Assembly: GCF_002754375.1 (NCBI RefSeq) | Contig: NZ_PEFF01000001.1 | Location: 4,915,501 to 4,979,500, forward strand | DNA length: 64,000 nucleotides | Origin: Variovorax sp. 54 | GTDB lineage: Bacteria > Pseudomonadota > Gammaproteobacteria > Burkholderiales > Burkholderiaceae_C | Reading direction: 5' to 3' | Shown here: positions 62,150 to 64,000 of the stretch, piece by piece | Layout: every line of letters starts with the position of its first letter | How positions within the stretch are numbered: the first letter of the stretch is position 1 | Made by a program: the position numbers and the translations under genes | Notes under the pieces: generated by a model | Database searches by the model: none | What the model was told of the DNA's origin: nothing | The model's input: the letters and a program-made list of their open reading frames with translations, nothing else

Positions 62150-62626
62150 ATGAAGACAAGCACCCCCGCCGTCCTGTTCATCTGCACCGGCAACATCTGC
62201 CGCTCGCCGACCGCGCACGCGCTGCTGGTCCACAAGGCGCGCCTCGCGGGCTTCGCGGTGGAGGTCGACAGCGCCGCCATCTCCGACGAGGAGCGCGGCA
62301 ATCCGCCCGACCCGCGCTCGGTGGCCGAGGCGCTGCGGCGCGGCATCGAGATGCCCGCGCACCGCGCACGCCAGGTGCGTGCGGCCGACTTCGATCGCTT
62401 CGATTGGCTCGTCGGCATGACGCAGCAGCACTGCGCCGCGTTGCGCAGGCGCGCACCGGCCGATGCCGCGCGCAAGGTGCGCCTGCTCTCGGAGTTTGCG
62501 CAGGCCATCGGCGGTGACGTGCCCGACCCGTGGTACGGCGGCCACCAGGCCTTCATCGAGGCCTTCGACCTGATCGACCTCGGCGTGGAAGGCCTGCTCA
62601 CGCAGCTGCGTCGCGACGCAGCCTGA
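62150..62626 (+). CDS. Low-molecular-weight protein-tyrosine phosphatase
   Basis: A 158-residue phosphatase. The P-loop CTGNICRSPTAHALLVHKAR (about 12-31) holds the nucleophile Cys12 and Arg18; the general acid Asp is in GGDVPDPWYGGHQAFIEAFD (about 122-141). MPAHRARQVRAADFDRFDWL matches the usual middle. Members dephosphorylate tyrosine kinases or other phosphotyrosine proteins, often for exopolysaccharide control; no polysaccharide genes are near here. There is no clear Shine-Dalgarno sequence before the ATG. The downstream thioesterase gene is convergent. Confidence 0.92.
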   Translation: MKTSTPAVLFICTGNICRSPTAHALLVHKARLAGFAVEVDSAAISDEERGNPPDPRSVAEALRRGIEMPAHRARQVRAADFDRFDWLVGMTQQHCAALRRRAPADAARKVRLLSEFAQAIGGDVPDPWYGGHQAFIEAFDLIDLGVEGLLTQLRRDAA

Positions 62627-62647
62627 TGAGCCTGCAGGCCCCGTGGT

Positions 62648-63094
62648 TCAGCCCGTGCAGAGCGCGCGGATCGTCGGCGGAATCGGCACCGCGCGGATGC
62701 CGCCGCCTTCGCGCTTCGCCGCAAAGATCCGCACCTCTTCGCATTCGAGGATCAGGTCGTCGCCGCGCGTCACGCGGTAGGTCTGCACGAAGCTCTTGTC
62801 GCGCCACTCGGTGATGCGCACCGCGATGTGCAGCGTGTCGCCGTAGCTGGCCGCCTTGACGAAGCGCGTGTGCGTGTCGACCAGCGGCGTGCCGATCACG
62901 CCGAGGGTCTGGGCGGTTTCTTCCCAGCGCGGCACGCCGCACTCGGCGAAGAAGTGGCGCGAGGCCGCGTCGATCCAGCGGAAGAAATTGGGAAACCAGA
63001 CGATGCCGGCCGGGTCGCAGTCGCCGAACTCGACGCGTGCGGTGTAGACGGCTTCCTTGCCGGAAGCGTCGGGAGAAGACGTGGTGCTGTTCAT
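62648..63094 (-). CDS. Acyl-CoA thioesterase, 4-hydroxybenzoyl-CoA thioesterase family
   Basis: A 148-residue hot-dog-fold thioesterase. The catalytic Asp motif is VEFGDCDPAGIVWFPNFFRW (about 21-40), the family signature for 4HBT-I enzymes; VDTHTRFVKAASYGDTLHIA and FVQTYRVTRGDDLILECEEV are the expected core strands. It hydrolyses aromatic or short acyl-CoA esters; the substrate cannot be told. It starts 22 bases before the end of the Bug receptor gene at 63116 and is on the same strand, so it may be cotranscribed with it. Confidence 0.88.
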   Translation of the reverse strand: MNSTTSSPDASGKEAVYTARVEFGDCDPAGIVWFPNFFRWIDAASRHFFAECGVPRWEETAQTLGVIGTPLVDTHTRFVKAASYGDTLHIAVRITEWRDKSFVQTYRVTRGDDLILECEEVRIFAAKREGGGIRAVPIPPTIRALCTG

Positions 63095-63115
63095 CCGTCG
63101 ATTGTCCTAGGCCCC

Positions 63116-64000
63116 TCAGTCGGCCTTGATGCCGCGCTCGCGGATCAGCGCGCCGAAGCGTTGCGAGTCTGCCGCCGCACGGCGCTGGAAGTCGGCCGGC
63201 GTGCCCGGCGCCGGCTCGCCGCCGATGGCCGCGATGCGCTCCTTCACTGCCGGCAGCGCGAGCGCGCGGTTGATCTGCGTGTTGAGCTGCGCCACCACCT
63301 CGGGCGGCGTGCCGGCCGGTGCGTAGAAGCCGAACACCGTGTCGGCGTCGAAGCCGCGCAGGCCGGCCTCGTCGAGCGTGGGCACGTCGGGGAACTGCGA
63401 CGAGCGGTGCGGGCTGCCCACGGCCAGCAGCTTGAGCTTGCCGGCGCGCACCTGGTTCAGCGCAATGCCGGGGTCGAAGGCGTAGTCGATCTGGCCGGCC
63501 AGCAAATCTTGCAGCGCGGGCGCGGCGCCGCGGTAGGGCACGTGCAGCGCGAACAGGCCGGCCTGGCTCTTGAACATCTCGCCCGCCAGGTGCGGCGAGC
63601 TGCCGTTGCCCGGCGAGCCGTACGAGAGCTTGCCGGGGTTGGCCTTGAGGTAGGCCATGAACGACTTCACGTCGGTCGGCGGCAGCGAAGGGCGCGTGAC
63701 CAGAAACACCAGCACGCGCGCGGCGGCGGCCACGGGCACCAGGTCCTTCGCGGGGTCGAAGCCCATGCGCGCATACAGGTGCGGGTTCACCGACACCATG
63801 CCGCCCGAGCTCATGAGCAGCGTGTAGCCATCGGCCGCCGCACGCGCCACGGCCTCGCCGCCGACGTTGCCGTTGGCGCCGCCGCGGTTCTCGATCACCA
63901 CGGGCTGCTTCAGCGCCTCCTGCAGCGGCTGCGAGACGGCGCGTGCGAGCTGGTCGGCCGCGCCGCCGGCCGGGAAGTTGACGATCACCTTGATGGGCTT
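63116..64000 (-). CDS. Bug-family (TctC) tripartite tricarboxylate receptor, C-terminal part
   Basis: The 5' end lies beyond the right edge; 294 codons are seen, missing the signal peptide. The text IKVIVNFPAGGAADQLARAV (first visible residues after KP) and ENRGGANGNVGGEAVARAA is the hallmark of Bug receptors, which are amplified in Betaproteobacteria such as Bordetella and Variovorax. DYAFDPGIALNQVRAGKLKL, FPDVPTLDEAG and VVAQLNTQINRALALP follow. These periplasmic proteins bind carboxylated solutes for uptake, often as orphans without the TctAB channel nearby. The ligand is not evident. Confidence 0.92.
   Translation of the reverse strand, partial: KPIKVIVNFPAGGAADQLARAVSQPLQEALKQPVVIENRGGANGNVGGEAVARAAADGYTLLMSSGGMVSVNPHLYARMGFDPAKDLVPVAAAARVLVFLVTRPSLPPTDVKSFMAYLKANPGKLSYGSPGNGSSPHLAGEMFKSQAGLFALHVPYRGAAPALQDLLAGQIDYAFDPGIALNQVRAGKLKLLAVGSPHRSSQFPDVPTLDEAGLRGFDADTVFGFYAPAGTPPEVVAQLNTQINRALALPAVKERIAAIGGEPAPGTPADFQRRAAADSQRFGALIRERGIKAD

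Overview
The window is about 64 kb of GC-rich bacterial DNA, densely coding and free of rRNA, tRNA, CRISPR or intact mobile elements. GC- and GCC-rich codon use, several GntR/FCD regulators, a fused indolepyruvate oxidoreductase, a Bug-type (TctC) solute receptor and Comamonadaceae-style extragenic palindromes point to a betaproteobacterium of the family Comamonadaceae, most likely Variovorax or a close relative. That placement is inference from gene content; there is no rRNA to test it.

Layout. 1-8.3 kb: start of an AI-2E-family permease, a dicarboxylate-type symporter with its own GntR regulator, a PhoD-like phosphatase, and a large fused indolepyruvate:ferredoxin oxidoreductase divergent from a LysR gene. 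8.3-16.8 kb: a looser, visibly AT-richer stretch with small exported or unknown proteins, a MocR-type regulator under four phased operator half-sites, a DTW tRNA-modifying enzyme, a SnoaL-like protein, a DHFR-like reductase and an atypical PyrF. 16.8-28.7 kb: a tight minus-strand catabolic operon (TtuC-like dehydrogenase, peptide-type ABC transporter, amidase, aldehyde dehydrogenase, hydroxyisobutyrate-dehydrogenase-like enzyme), then an aldo/keto reductase. 28.7-36.6 kb: NCS2 purine permease, a TetR-controlled SDR/hydrolase pair, and a GntR / allantoin-racemase / NCS1-permease operon. 36.9-43.3 kb: five tightly packed envelope genes of unknown purpose (LVIVD propeller lipoprotein, zinc-phospholipase-like protein, one-helix protein, polytopic protein, cupredoxin-like protein) divergent from an AraC regulator. 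43.4-55 kb: PHP-domain lipoprotein and the main urate/allantoin breakdown genes. 55-64 kb: aldehyde dehydrogenase, an Mg2+ transport operon (mgtA, mgtC) with a short leader ORF, a low-molecular-weight tyrosine phosphatase, a thioesterase and the end of a Bug receptor gene.

How the genes work together. The purine genes form one pathway: uptake by NCS2 and NCS1 permeases; xanthine oxidation helped by XdhC (the XDH subunits are not in this window); urate to 5-hydroxyisourate by membrane PuuD; hydrolysis by the transthyretin-like HIU hydrolase; decarboxylation and allantoate hydrolysis by a UraD-AllC fusion; allantoin opening by PuuE; racemisation of allantoin by the Asp/Glu-racemase-type enzyme; and glycerate 2-kinase to return glyoxylate-derived carbon to central metabolism. 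Four scattered copies of the palindrome TGTATACA, one in front of each purine transcription unit including both GntR regulators, suggest a single regulon.

The most noteworthy observations are a 39-codon leader ORF beginning Met-Asp-Pro-Asp-Pro ahead of the Mg2+ operon, which recalls enterobacterial MgtL (Met-Glu-Pro-Asp-Pro); the TGTATACA purine regulon; a 64-bp extragenic palindrome whose two copies differ only at two bases that pair with each other; the four-site MocR operator; and the uncharacterised AraC-linked envelope cluster.
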